Counted from the first letter of the stretch, positions 13,717-24,887 are shown. The stretch is 64,000 bases of DNA from Akanthomyces muscarius (GCF_028009165.1 NC_079245.1:1550001-1614000), one strand, 5' to 3'. Notes: a model not told the origin generated them from the letters alone. Translations and numbers: made by a program.

Positions 13717-14999
13717 ATGTCGTTTCTGTTTGGTCGAGCCCGCGCTCGCACCGCGGCCGATCTCCCCAAACAAGCTCGTGAACACGTCCTGAAGCTCGAT
13801 GGTCCCGCCGGCACCGCAAAAGTTCGTTTTGTTAATATTATCTATTTATCCTACGACACTTGACTGACCCACCGAAGGCCGAGGAGCTGTCTCGCGTCCT
13901 CGCGCAGATGAAAGTGATACTGCAAGGCACACAAGGCACGCACCTTCTTCCTCAGCATTTCTATGCACAAGTAATTGTTAACGCTGTGAACATTCTAGAG
14001 ACCGACAGCTCGCCAGAACAAATATATCAGCTCGTTACTGGAATGATTGACGAAGATCTCCTCCATTTGTTAGCCGTCAACCTCCATCGCTTGCCCTTCG
14101 AATCGCGAAAGGATACCCAAGTCATCTTCTCATACGTATTCCGATTTCGTCCTGCCGCGGCAGCTCCAAAAAGCGATCCGATAGCTCTGTCATACGTCGT
14201 TTGCAATCGTCCTCAGGTTCTTGTGGAGCTGTGCCGAGCATACGATCATAAAGAGAGTGCAACTCCAGCAGGATCAGTACTCCGCGAACTACTCAAGAAT
14301 GAAGCTGCGGCTGCTGTTATTCTCTATGATGACGGTGATGCGCCAGGATCTAGTGCGAAAGGTCTTAATGCTATCGACAGGGACAGACCCCAGAGTGGAA
14401 GGGGAATTTTCTGGAGGTTTTTCGACTGGATTAATAAAAGCTCCTTTGAAGTTGCAGCTGACGCCTTCACAACATTTCGGGTAACTTGTACAAGCGCATG
14501 AAAGCCTCTTCTATTTGCTGATGCATCCTTCTAGGAGCTTCTGACACGACACAAAGATCTCGTTCCGCGATACCTTTCTGCGAATTTCGATCTCTTCTTC
14601 GACAAATACAATAATACACTGGTTCAATCGAATAGTTACGTCACGAAGCGTCAGTCTATCAAGCTTCTTGGTGAGATCTTGTTGGACCGCTCCAACTACA
14701 GCGTTATGACTGCCTATGTCGACAGCGGCGAGCATTTGAAGATATGTATGAACCTGCTTCGAGACGATCGGAAGATGGTCCAGTACGAGGGTTTCCATGT
14801 TTTCAAAGTGTTTGTCGCCAACCCTCATAAGTCTCTGCCGGTTCAGAAAATTCTGTTGATGAACCGCGAGAAACTCTTGACATTTTTGTCTCATTTCTTG
14901 GAGGACAGAACAGATGACGAACAATTCATTGACGAGCGAGAATTTTTGATCAAGCAAATTAGGAACATGCCCCCAACACCAGTGCCATCACAGCGGTAG
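13717..14999 (+). CDS. hym1: Mo25-like scaffold protein (Hym1/Pmo25)
   Basis: Mo25/Hym1 is an armadillo-type scaffold that activates Ste20/GCK-family kinases. In fungi it is part of the RAM/MOR network, which controls polarised growth and cell separation through an NDR kinase. Exons are 13717-13821, 13878-14480 and 14535-14999, for 390 residues. The start MSFLFGRARARTAADLPKQA matches the Mo25 N-terminus. The segments LLTRHKDLVPRYLSANFDLF, YNNTLVQSNSYVTKRQSIKL and LLGEILLDRSNYSVMTAYVD are family hallmarks, and the C-terminus ends in a short proline-rich tail. The first intron uses a weaker donor (GTTCGT), but the frame joins exactly (TAK|AEELSRVL). Identification is confident. The symbol follows the yeast/Neurospora name. 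Confidence 0.93.
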
Positions 15000-15324
15000 C
15001 TTTATCATCATTCAAAGACTGCAAGAACAATGCAATGCTTTTGAGAACCATTCCCAACGCTCTAGGCGTATTTATTGACAGTTGGCGTCCTTGTTCAATT
15101 CACATCATTACGGAGCTAAGTCTCTTACCAAATGGAAATGTCGAGCGTCTCGAAGAAGATAGCATTTTGACCAGAACAGTCATAAACGAATGTAATACAG
15201 TCTTGCACCAGCCCTATATAACGCCAATCGTACCCTACCCATTTATCTAGTAGCGCACTTTCGCAAGCGCGCCGAGTTGCAATGCCACCGTTGTGTACAT
15301 TCTCAGAAGAGTTCCAAGCTGCGG
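15000..15324. other. Convergent 3' spacer Mo25 / SSR3
   Basis: 325 bp between converging genes, presumably the two 3' UTRs. No further gene is visible. Confidence 0.55.
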
Positions 15325-17015
15325 CTAGCGCTGTCGAGAAAGTAGTACATTGACACTTTCTCTCGCTGTTTGTGTCGCCCAAACGCTGCTGCTTCCACCT
15401 CTACGCCATTCGTCGCCATAGCCATTATCGCCTCCGTTGGAGCCTTCACCCATGATAACCTCCAGATCCCGCTTCTGCGAACTGAGCCAGTTCTTGACAA
15501 ACGTTGCGGGGTCCTCGCCCAGCGACTTCATGAACGTGTGTTTAGCCTTGGATGCTGAAACAGCTTGCACGAGACGTGCAAGTTGTTCATCAAGTCCGCT
15601 GATGTCCTTGAGCATAGCTAAATATTGAGGATTATTTATCAACCCCTGCAGGCTTGCTCTCAAAGGATCATCGATAGTCACTTGAACATCGTAGATAGTT
15701 GGCTGTGGGTTTTTGTGGAATTCTTCGTCCACACGAATAGTGTATGGCAAGGCAACAGGGGGGAGAGGTCGCAAGTTCTGAGCCACGTATTCGTTTAGCA
15801 TTGGGATAAAGCCAACATCGCCTCTCACGACCTTTTGTATCGTTAGCATATAGTAAGGTTTCCCCGTGGCTGGGGTCAATCAACAAGAATCTCACCTTCT
15901 TCAACAGTTCGTCACAGCGGAAGTTACGTTTCTCTTCGTCCTCTTGAAGACCGCGCTGCCTAATATATTCCCAAAATCCCATCACTGCTTCTTGTTGCGT
16001 GCCTTCTTTCATATCTATGACATCTGCTAGTTCCGGATTGAATTGATATCGCTCGGGTATTTCCTGTCGGAACAGGTTGATTGTGATGTTGATATTTTCA
16101 TCGCCATTGCGCTTAAACGCAATCTCGTCGAAATCGGCAGAAGCAGGAAGATTTGGTCCGTTAGGCTGTCGAAGAGCTGCATCAGGCTTCTTCCACTCAA
16201 CACTTTGCTCGGCGCCATTACGGAAGCGTGAACGATCGAAGTCGACGGTCATGGCTTTGAAGAAGTGAGATAGCTTAAGCTTTCTGGAGGTGGCGTTGGA
16301 TTTTTCGTTGGTTGCTGTATCCTCGTCCATCTTGTCGTCATTATCCTCTGTGGTGGCAGCGTCGGCAGCGGTTGGCTTGGTGCTTTTCTCTTCCTCGGGA
16401 GCCTCGTCATCAAGAAGGCATCCTTCAATTTTCACGCGGTAGGATGCCTCGGCAGCACCTGAAAAATCAAATGAATCAGAAGTCGGTCCATTTCCCTGCC
16501 AGACTTGATCCTGCACAGCGTTGCTGATCCAAATACGAAGCGTCTTTGTTAACTATATTCAAATTAACCTCAGGTGTTCCCTTGCTGCACTCAAGAGTTC
16601 ACCTACCTTCGTCGGGTGCTGTGTGTTGTCGAGTACATCAAGTCTCTTGCGTGTAATGGTTGCATCAATCAAGCGTTCAACATCTTTGAGGTCTCTGTAT
16701 CGCTGGGCGCTCTCTGGGTTGACAACGCTGTCCTCGATACCATCGGGTATGTTTTTGTCGGTAGGTTTGCGGCTGCGTCGCTTTGCAAGCTCAGCTGCTT
16801 GCACCTGAGCTAGCTGCTGTTGTGCCATTTGCGCTTGCGTAAGAGGTACTGCTGGGTGAGGCCCGGCAGACATCATCGGGCCTATTAAAACGTCAGTGCG
16901 ATGGAAGAGAACCGCGATCTGTGGAATGCGACGTACCAATGCCACCGCGACGAGCAGTCGCGTGGGGCGACCTCTGAGGCGCTTGCTGGGCAAAGGTACG
17001 ATACTGTTGCTGCAT
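15325..17015 (-). CDS. ssr3: SWI/SNF and RSC complex subunit Ssr3 (SMARCD/BAF60, SWIB domain)
   Basis: This is a core non-catalytic subunit of SWI/SNF-type chromatin remodellers (S. pombe Ssr3, yeast Snf12/Rsc6, metazoan BAF60). Exons are 17015-16937, 16881-16607, 16552-15896 and 15831-15325, encoding 505 residues. The N-terminus is Gln-rich (MQQQYRTFAQQAPQRS, then QMAQQQLAQVQAAELAKRRS). The conserved middle includes TLRIWISNAVQDQVWQG and an acidic linker. The SWIB/MDM2 fold follows, with INLFRQEIPERYQFNPELAD, GFWEYIRQRGLQ and FRCDELLKKV. A helical C-terminal part ends in Ser/Gly-rich sequence. The short first exon is supported by the join RGGIG|PMMSAG. The exact 5' end is less certain than the rest. 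Confidence 0.9.
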
Positions 17016-17699
17016 GGTTGAGGTCTCCCAATGGCTGCTTTTATCTGTAGAATGATCGTTCGCACGAGCGTGTAATGGTTCGCGCCTGAGGGCTGCATGT
17101 CGCGGCGCATCACGCGGCGGCATGGAGAGCTGAGTCACGTGCTGGCTTTTGTATGGAGCTCCTCCATGTTCGCTCGCATACATATGCATATGCTGCGGAG
17201 GCGCGACCCAAATCGCAGATACCCTCAAGGTATTTTAGAATAGAAAAGGCTAAACAGTAAGCGTCTAAACAGTTTTGGTGTAGTCGCAGCGGATTACTTA
17301 CATTGATCACATATCATCTATAACGGCGTCACCACTGCCTCGCGCCGTCAGACTTCGTCAACATCTAGGGGAGCACAACAGGTTCGTCGCGTAAATATGT
17401 ACTAGATTTTTCAAGAAAGCCAATTAAGCACTAGAAAGGGCGAAAAAACTATATATAGAAGCTGATATGTAATAATCAGCAGCAATCAGCCCTTGATTGC
17501 CGCACACCGCCATGAAATGCTGTGAACAATAATGCCATAGAAAGTATGCACGCGCCTAAAATATAAAGCACTGATTCCCAAAATACGCCATGCTTCGTAT
17601 ACCAGTGCGGAATGCTTATTCGGCGAAGAATATTGATAGAAACATCATAATCGCTGTATGTGTAAATCAACTCCCTGTGCACATGCAACTGTCCGTGCC
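17016..17699. other. Intergenic: SSR3 upstream / PKH downstream
   Basis: 684 bp between two minus-strand genes. It contains the SSR3 promoter with a CACGTG box at 17136-17141. No ORF in it resembles a protein family. Confidence 0.55.
17136..17141. promoter_or_regulatory. CACGTG E-box upstream of SSR3
   Basis: A palindromic CACGTG in the context GTCACGTGC lies about 120 bp upstream of the SSR3 start. In fungi this sequence is bound by bHLH factors such as Cbf1. Function here is inferred from sequence and position only. Confidence 0.3.
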
Positions 17700-20041
17700 T
17701 CAGAATGCAGCACCAAGACCGTTGCGCGACTGTCGTTTACTAAACCGGTTCCTCTTGGGAGTAGTTTCATCGTTGCCACCTTGACCTTTGGTGAGATGAC
17801 CGCGTGATGGTCGCTCATTGATGCTGTATGAGTCGGGTCCATTGCCTCGACCACCGATTGTGCTGGAAGGACTGGGCACGCTTGAAGACATTTCGGAAAA
17901 TCCACTTTCAGCTCCTTGTGCCACAAGGTTCTGAGAAACAGCAAGATCGCGCGCTCGTTCTAGGCTGCTTATCCACTCTTCTGCATAGGATGCACCACTT
18001 TCTGGAGGCGCTGTACCTTTGGTTTCTTCAAATGTGTAACGGTTTCCGCCCTAGAAGTCGTTTGATTAGAGGAGAGACACAAAGCTACCAATAACAACAA
18101 ACTTACGACGTCTACACACCAGACCAGTTGGCCTTTTGCGTCATTATGGGTGTGCCACGAGCTGTCTGGTGCGAGCAGTGAAAGTTCCTGTTTGGATCGC
18201 TTTTCTTCCCCGCCGGCAGGAGCAAGAACAATTCTTCCACTCGAGGTAATCATAACGAGTCTGTGCCGTTTCTTAGTTGTGCTACCCCCAAAGAAGCGGG
18301 AGAGCTTTTTGTGGCCTTCATCTGCGCTCTTTCCATTAGCTACGTTATGTAGCGGACTTGATATGACCATCAAGTCAGCCAACTTAAGGATGCGTTCATT
18401 ATCTTTCGTGAGTACTGGAGACCATTCAATGTCGAGCTGGGTAGGAGGCGGCAGTTCCGTGATGATTCGTCCCGGACGGGGCGCTGATTTTTGATTGGTT
18501 TGCTGTCGGTGTTGACTAGTGTTGGAGGTATTGTTGGATGGGAAGCCATTCAGCTGAATGATGTTTGGTTCTTGCGGCGGGGGAACATATGCCCGAAGCC
18601 GCGGCGCTTTGGTCCTCCATAGGCCCCTTCCGAATGGTTGCCCTTCGAAGAATTCATGGTTCTTGATGTGCTCGATCGTCAACCTCCTAGTAGGTTCGAG
18701 GACCAGACAACGTTCAACAAGGTCGCTTGCAGCGGAGGGGAAACCAGAGGGGAACTCGTATTCGAGATTGACGATTTTCTGAAAGGTGAGGTACTCGCTT
18801 CCAGCTTTGAAGGGCGGTCTTCCAACTAGCAATTGGAAGATGATGCATCCAAACGCCCATATGTCACTTGCTTTCGAAGCAGTTTTGTGTGTCAGAAGCT
18901 CAGGGCTCACGTATTCCGCAGTACCAACGAATGATGCGGCTCTGTCTTCATCTTGCTCAGTCCCGGTGGCGTTACTGAAATTTGTACTTTGCGGGTCTCT
19001 TGGATCTCTCAGCAGTTTGGCGGTACCAAAATCTGTAATCTTCACGTGCATTTCGTTGTCGAGAAGGACATTCTCCGGTTTCAGATCACGGTGAATCACA
19101 CCTCGGGAGTGCATGTAATCGATTGCATCCAGAATCTGGGCTCCGTAAAATTTCACACAGTCGACATCGAAAGTTCCCGTCTTCTTCAGTACGCCGAGAA
19201 GCTCGCCACCGTTGCAAAGATCCAGGACGTAGTAAAGAGACGCTTCGTCTTGAAATGTATAGTAAAGTCGGACGATACCGGGGTGCTCGGTGAGTCTGTT
19301 GAGTGTGTTCTTTTCGATGTTGACATATTTTATCTTCTTTTCTTTGATGATGTGCCTCTTTTCGAGCACTTTGATTGCATATTCCTTTAGCGTTTGTCTG
19401 TCGGTCGCCAGGTACACGGTGCTGTATGAGCCCTCTCCGAGTATCCGGCCAAATGAGAAGTCTCGAACCCCCTTTTTGACTTGCCGCACTATCGGCCTGC
19501 CGTTGATGTCGATTTCTCTCCTGATACCGACTGCAGCGCCGCGATCTTTCCAGTCTTCCGCACTCGTCTGGTTGGGATGGGCACCTGGTTGGGCTAGTTC
19601 ATTGCGCAAGTAGCCATCTGCACTTCCTCTCGATTGTTTTCGGTGCGGCATGGGTTCGCTTGCGCTGCCTGTGGCCAGGGCCATGAGCCGGTTTGACTGC
19701 TGTTGCAGTGGTGACTCGCCGTAGCTGGCTTCGGACACAACCTGGCTCTGTGTCGGCATTGAGGGCTGCGGGGGCAGGGCAGGTATGTCTGTAGGCGGCT
19801 GTGCGTACGGCAGTGACTGGTCATCGGTTTCATTGGGGTGCAGTTCCGCTGCGATGCTGTAAGGCCCGTTGGCTAGGTCTCTGGAAGAAGCAATGTGGTG
19901 ACCCGTGACCGTGGTGTCGTGTGTGGTAGGGGCTTGGGAGGTTGGGTCGGCGTGCCTCGGAAGAGTGTCTTGCGTCGCGTCGTCAGGATTGGCTATCCGG
20001 AGACCACCAAGAGCCTGAGAGAGACTCAGGTCCCCGTTCAT
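17700..20041 (-). CDS. pkh1: PDK1-type AGC protein kinase (Pkh1/2, Ksg1)
   Basis: The protein is a 3-phosphoinositide-dependent kinase-1 homologue, which phosphorylates the activation loop of other AGC kinases (Ypk, Pkc1, Sch9 types) downstream of sphingolipid and membrane stress. The model is exons 20041-18107 and 18050-17700, 761 residues. The kinase domain starts near residue 193. The glycine loop is GEGSYSTVYLA, the VAIK lysine is in YAIKVLEKRHIIKEKK, the catalytic loop is HRDLKPENVLLD (about residue 315), the metal-binding DFG is in KITDFGTAKLL, and SPE replaces APE. The hinge LYYVLDLCNGGELL is PDK1-like. A C-terminal PH-type domain (about 540-680) is interrupted by the intron: WCVDV|GGNRYTFEETKG. 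I chose MNGDLSLSQALGG at 20041; an upstream in-frame ATG at 20137 is possible but less family-like. Confidence 0.9.
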
Positions 20042-21650
20042 TTTGGGAGTCCGTGGGCACGGATTTGCTCCCTGGTAGACAATGAGCAGTGCAGTGTCGA
20101 TAGGATGGATGATGCGTCTTTGTTCACTCCGCCACAAGGCCCACGGCTGCTTGCTCTGCTAGCGCGGTGCCAACCAGTTACACGCCTAGGGCCTTGGGTA
20201 GGTAGGTACCTGGCAGGTACAGTCGTCAACTTGTTACTTTAGTGCGGTGCCGAAGTACCAACACAAGTACCTACCTCCTTGCCTACCAAACCGCTAGGGA
20301 CATAGGTGTTGTACAGGCAAGGAGGGGTACCTACTACCTACGCAGGTAGGTAAGGTGGGTACCCTCGCGTTGCCAGCTGGCCGGGCTGGCTTTGTATGAT
20401 TAGGTAACGCTGCGAGTGGGAGTCAATTTGAAGCAGAGTCTTCAGCACTCGTTTTAAGCTATCATGCCCACACGGCATCTTAATTGAATTTTCGCATTGA
20501 TGGAACTCGTAGTGATGTTTGTTGTTTATATGGCGAATCGTACGCTAATGACCTTCCTTTGGCATCAAGTGTGCCTACTCTATGGTTTGATGGGTTGTGA
20601 TCCTACCCTATTCTCTATGTGGTGGCTATGATTGGAATTTACTTTTGCTTCCTTTTAGTTCGAGGAGCCGCTGTCTGGAGGGTGGGTATCACACTGTGGT
20701 GTGTGCCGGGTATCTTGTGTGATAATTGTCGATACCGTCTGCTCATCGGGGCCATTGCGTAATTCGTCATCTAGGTTGCGTCTGACTTTGCCTATGTCCC
20801 TACAATCAGACAAGAAGCACGACTTAATCGTTCCCGAGCGCTAGGAGAAAGAAAGAAGTCAAACGGCTCTATATGAGTACCCCTATGTATGCAATTCTGC
20901 ACACGCAGCGCAGCATGAGCCTGCCGTTTATCTCGGCACAGGCAAACAGGGCAAATTAGCTCTGGTGCACTGAGGTAGTAGTTACATGAAGACTGCGCGA
21001 TCTACGCAGTGGAAAGACTGTTCTACCGGCGTTGGCCGGAAACATCAGAATCTCGTCCCCGCCGTGCTATTGTAGACACCGATTGGCCAGACAGTGAGTG
21101 GCCGCTGCCAGTGCTCCCCAACCTGCGCTCCACTAACGTAGAGAGTGAGTGGCCAATCAGGCGATGCATATCCACAAGGAAACAACACTTCTTTGTATGT
21201 ACAGATTAGTCCTGATAGCAATTGGGCATTAGCGTTGCTGGTGCCACCGTGCCACCAATCTTTTAAGTTAAACAGCATGCAGCTTTCATCGCACCATTTC
21301 GCTCCACGATCGAAACCCTTACTTGAGCAACATCTAGCCACTGTCACACCAGGCCATATTCCCAAAGTCCACCAACATCGTGCCGGACACCTATCCCCGC
21401 TACCTGTTCTACCTGTTATCTGCCCGACTCCTTCATTGTCCTGGACACGTACGAACCACCTCAGATCGTCCAGTGCTGCTGTTGACGCACACTGCTACCC
21501 GACTTTGCACAGCACGTGTCCACCAAATAGGCCACCAATTATCAGCCTCGCCACCGACCACGCCGACTTGAGAGGCACGCCTTGGTTTGTTGAAGCACCG
21601 AATACTAACTAAACAGCCACAGCCCAAAGTCGTACCAACATACTTAGAAG
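20042..21650. other. Divergent 1.6-kb promoter region PKH / hypothetical gene
   Basis: This spacer is rich in GGTAGGTACC-type motifs (20193-20218, 20266-20285 and 20326-20360) and holds an 11-bp inverted repeat (20274-20284 with 20315-20325). The rest is unremarkable and contains no gene I can support. Confidence 0.6.
20266..20348. repeat. Inverted repeat with TACCTACC motifs
   Basis: CCTCCTTGCCT (20274-20284) and its exact complement AGGCAAGGAGG (20315-20325) are separated by 30 bp and bordered on both sides by GTACCTAC-type motifs. This could form a hairpin. It may be a remnant of a small mobile element or only a low-complexity promoter sequence. Confidence 0.45.
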
Positions 21651-22505
21651 ATGGCCTCATTCCAACGCCAATTCACTACCGCGTCTCCCGTGCTGGCCCT
21701 CCCCCAGCCATCGCACGCAAATCAGATCGCTGGGTCGGCATTTGCGCCGCCCCATGTTCAGATGCAGATTCAGTCCCAACCTGTTGATCGCCCCGCCGCC
21801 TCACAGGGCAGAAAACGGTCTCGAGACGAGGCCAGCGCCAATCTCGAGCCTGACGCGCCTCCCGAGCCGATGGTCGAGTCGCAAGATGACTGGGTATATG
21901 GCGAAGGAATGACACTGATCAAGCGCGATGCTGGTTATGTTGCCGACGCCAGTACCCAATCGGGCACCTGGATAGAAGAGAAAAACACCGCAGCAGACGC
22001 AGAGGTTAAGCGCCAGCTCGAAGCTGCCCAAGTCGACGTCCGAAGCTATAAGCTACAACGCATGGGAAGCGACGAGCCATCAGCCGCCGCTAGTCCCGCA
22101 AGTGTTTCCCCCGCTGCGCTTGCCCCGGAATCCAATAACCCAGTCATTGACGACTTCACCCTGCATCTCGGTATTGGCTGGCGCAAGATAAGCGACGAGG
22201 AGCACATCCAAGCAGCAGCGCGAGGCTGGGCCAAGTTCATCGAAAACCATTACCCCCTCAGCGACGTGCAAATATGCCTTGAAAGCAAAGGCCTCCAGTC
22301 GTACCTCGTGAAAGCCACAGAGGGATTCTTCCTCTGCTCAGAGGACCTTCGACAAGCTCGACTGGTTAGCCACGATGCCCAAACGGCTCTTCGCAACTTG
22401 CAACAATCACCACCAGCATTCGAAGGCGCCATGACTATTTCAAGCGTGGACACGGCCGCTGCTGCCGTAGCAATCGTCAACGATACGGACATGAACATGA
22501 GCTGA
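21651..22505 (+). CDS. Conserved-looking hypothetical protein, 284 aa
   Basis: This is a single-exon frame from ATG 21651 to TGA 22505. I do not recognise a family. The first half is low-complexity, Pro/Ala/Gln-rich, with a basic KRSRDEA patch near residue 56 that could be a nuclear signal. The second half is more protein-like: a Trp-containing segment DDWVYGEGMTLI (about 80-91), then a compact block FTLHLGIGWRKISDEEHIQ and WAKFIENHYPLSDVQICLES. Clean codon structure and the long uninterrupted frame support a real gene. Its neighbours give no functional hint. The block around residues 168-235 may be a small globular domain. Confidence 0.75.
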   Translation: MASFQRQFTTASPVLALPQPSHANQIAGSAFAPPHVQMQIQSQPVDRPAASQGRKRSRDEASANLEPDAPPEPMVESQDDWVYGEGMTLIKRDAGYVADASTQSGTWIEEKNTAADAEVKRQLEAAQVDVRSYKLQRMGSDEPSAAASPASVSPAALAPESNNPVIDDFTLHLGIGWRKISDEEHIQAAARGWAKFIENHYPLSDVQICLESKGLQSYLVKATEGFFLCSEDLRQARLVSHDAQTALRNLQQSPPAFEGAMTISSVDTAAAAVAIVNDTDMNMS

Positions 22506-23280
22506 AGCAAGCGGGAACGCAAATCACCACGACAACAAAATCCAAAAAAAAGTACCAAAGGAAAGAGACACAGTTTACTGCTTCGTTTTGATTTTAAGTT
22601 CGCGGCGCATTAACAGGATGGAGGCAGAGCCGGCATTTGGGACACGGTGTGAACAGGCGCAGGATATCATTCATTTCCTCGACAACTACGGCAACACGTA
22701 CACTATTGATTACAGAATCAAACACAATTTTTGGGCAGCCCGCTCAGCCCTTGGACACATGTTGCAACCCAGCAATGATCATATCTGCCCAGATGAAGTG
22801 CCAATACGTACCAAACCGAAAAAAGATCCTTAATTTGAACCTTTCACAAAGCTAGCGACGTGACATTTTGACACCCATCACCGACAGAAATAAAAACCGA
22901 GGTCTCGCGCCCACGCCTAATTGACACACTAGGTAGAGGCAATCTAGTCTTGTGTGAGCTGGTATATGTGAGCATGGTGTGCCTGGTGAATGCTCAGTAT
23001 TAACTACCTTACCTACCTAAATAGAATACCTTAGGTGCTTCCTACGCGGGAGGGGAGGGTTTCTGGGCATAAGGTGCGTGACCTGACACAGCTGTTTGCT
23101 AGCAAATTTAGTCAGATTGATAAGATGTAAAAGAAATCTATCAGAGTGGACCTTATATCAGGGAAGAGAACATATTATAGAAATTATATATTAGGCAATA
23201 TATACTCTAAGAGTTTCTCTCTTAAGTAGATAATTTTATTTATTGCTTGTTTTATAGCTACCTAAGTACCCTCACTTTTT

Positions 23281-23282
<2 letters not shown>

Positions 23283-23314
<32 letters not shown>
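23283..23314. repeat. (CCAG)8 tetranucleotide array
   Basis: Eight uninterrupted copies of CCAG. The complementary GCTG array lies on the other side of a large hairpin (about 23597-23620), so the two arrays could pair. Confidence 0.9.
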
Positions 23315-23330
23315 AGCAGCCTTCCAGACG

Positions 23331-23494
23331 GCCACGCACATACAAAGAGCCCTCTAGGAAGCCGCCAGCAGCTACAGCAGGCCCTACAGCAGGCCTTCTA
23401 TCTAGTCTTTTTCTAAATGTCTACGTGGCTGGATAGAAGACCTGCTGCAGGGCTTGTTGAAGGCTTCTTAGAGGGCTGTTTATACGTGCGTGGC
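23331..23494. repeat. Long imperfect inverted repeat (foldback)
   Basis: The left arm (23331-23402) and right arm (23432-23494) are near-complementary around a 29-bp loop. Matching blocks are GCCACGCACATA with TACGTGCGTGGC, AGCCCTCTAGGAAGCC with GGCTTCTTAGAGGGCT, and GCAGGCCTTCTATC with GATAGAAGACCTGC. There is no ORF inside. It resembles a foldback or miniature inverted-repeat element, but I could not find a convincing target-site duplication. CCTGACA at 23082-23088 and TGTCAGG at 23714-23720 are a possible outer terminal pair. Confidence 0.7.
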
Positions 23495-23596
23495 AGTTTG
23501 TGTGTGTGTGTGGGAGGAAGCTTTAGAGAGACCGGCAGGGAGGAAGTTAAGGATTTGCTGTGCGGATAGCAACACTCGCTAGCTAAGTCAACTAGC

Positions 23597-23620
23597 TAGC
23601 TGGCTGGCTGGCTGGCTGGT
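23597..23620. repeat. GCTG tetranucleotide array
   Basis: Consecutive GCTG units form the reverse complement of the CCAG array about 280 bp upstream. They are followed by a degenerate GCTAGCTGATTAGTTAGC tail. Confidence 0.8.
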
Positions 23621-24034
23621 TAGCTGGCTGATTAGTTAGCTGTTTAGCTAGCTAATAGCTTTTCTGTAGTAAAATCTTATTATATCTATAATTCTATCAG
23701 GCTATTTTTTCTATGTCAGGGCCTCTAGTCGGTCACAGATCCCATGTCCAGAGCCCCCCCCTCTCCCGCGCAGGTAGGGAGGCGCTGCTCAAACGCAACA
23801 GTGGGGTCCGCCTACCTAGGTACATACCTAGGTACCTATGAGCGTCACAACGCCAGCACATGCGTAACGTACGCTGGCGTGCCTCCACGCTGGCTGCTCC
23901 ACCACAACCATCCAGCATCTCTCCTCTCTGGCACTGTCACGCTATTTCCATGAATGAAGCCGCACACAGCAACATTAAACGAGCGCGAATCGCAATATAT
24001 AAACCGCCAGTTCATCTAAGGCTAGTCTCCCAAG

Positions 24035-24887
24035 ATGAGCAGTGCCGAGCAGTTGTACCTTTTGGCCGATCACATCAAGCTGTCCTTATTGGAGCGACAA
24101 AGAGCCCAAAGCCTAGGCTTGGACAGTGATAGCCAGGATGGACACCTGTCACGGTCGCTTGAACAGTTCAAAACAGGCCTGGAGTCACTAGAGACGGAGA
24201 ACCAGAAGCTGCAGAATAGCGGGGATAATAGGTATTGTGACCCGAGACGCAATCTACCGGCTGTTCTAACCATTATTCTTCGTTAGCAGCGCGGTATCAA
24301 CATTAAGCGAATCAATCTCATCTCTTCAGGAGCAATTAGACAATCTCACGTCGCAATTCCACGGCTTTGTGTCTCCTGCAACCATCGAGACCGTAACGCA
24401 TCCCAACTCCGAAGCGCTGGCCGACGACTTCCAACATGCGACATCCACACCATCCGCCTACCGCAAATCGAAATCGGTACGATTTAGCGATACGCCTGCA
24501 TCACCGTCAGAGGAGCTATTTGGACGCTATCGAGATGACCCAGCGAATGATTCCGCCGGTTATCGCGACCAGGCCGGTGACATGTCGAATCAACAGATTC
24601 ACGAATACCACTCCCAGATCATAGAAGATCAAGACGAGCAACTCGATCGCCTCGGAGAATCTATAAGTCGCCAAAGAGAGCTAAGTATGCAAATCGGGGA
24701 TGAACTCGACAGCCACGTTGCCATACTGGATGAGGTAGATGGAGTTGTTGATCGCCACCAGAGCCGTCTCGACAGAGGGCAGAGAATGCTTGGAAAGATT
24801 GCAAGAGGCGCGGGTGAGAACAAGCAAATGACCGCCATCATTGCTCTGATAATTATTCTCGTGCTTTTGATTGCAATTTTGAAATAG
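24035..24887 (+). CDS. syn8: Syn8-like Qc-SNARE
   Basis: This is a tail-anchored endosomal SNARE of the syntaxin-8 / Syn8 type. Exons 24035-24231 and 24287-24887 join as GDNS|SAVSTL and encode 265 residues. The N-terminal part (MSSAEQLYLLADHIKLSLLE) is helical and similar to fungal Syn8. The SNARE motif lies about residues 170-235: HEYHSQIIEDQDEQLDRLGE, ISRQRELSMQIGDELDSHVA, DEVDGVVDRHQSRLDRGQRM. It is followed directly by a hydrophobic C-terminal anchor (MTAIIALIIILVLLIAILK). By analogy with ELDEQ in other Qc-SNAREs, the expected zero-layer glutamine appears to be His (codon 24714-24716). Family assignment is good. The exact orthologue name is an inference. Confidence 0.85.

Larger units (their letters stand above)
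22506..24034. other. Repeat-rich spacer
   Basis: About 1.5 kb with an AT-rich segment (about 23100-23280), a CCAG tetranucleotide array, a long imperfect hairpin, a GCTG array and TACCTAGGTAC motifs (23810-23838). I see no coding gene. It is treated in detail in the separate repeat entries. Confidence 0.65.

Noticed and set aside
20042..20137. Upstream ATG of the PKH kinase (MWRSEQRRIIHPIDTALL)
   Set aside because: It is in frame, but the extension is unlike the family and MNGDLSLSQALGG is a better start. It is probably 5' UTR.
23283..23620. CRISPR-like repeat array
   Set aside because: The repeats are simple tetranucleotides without spacers, and the organism is a fungus.
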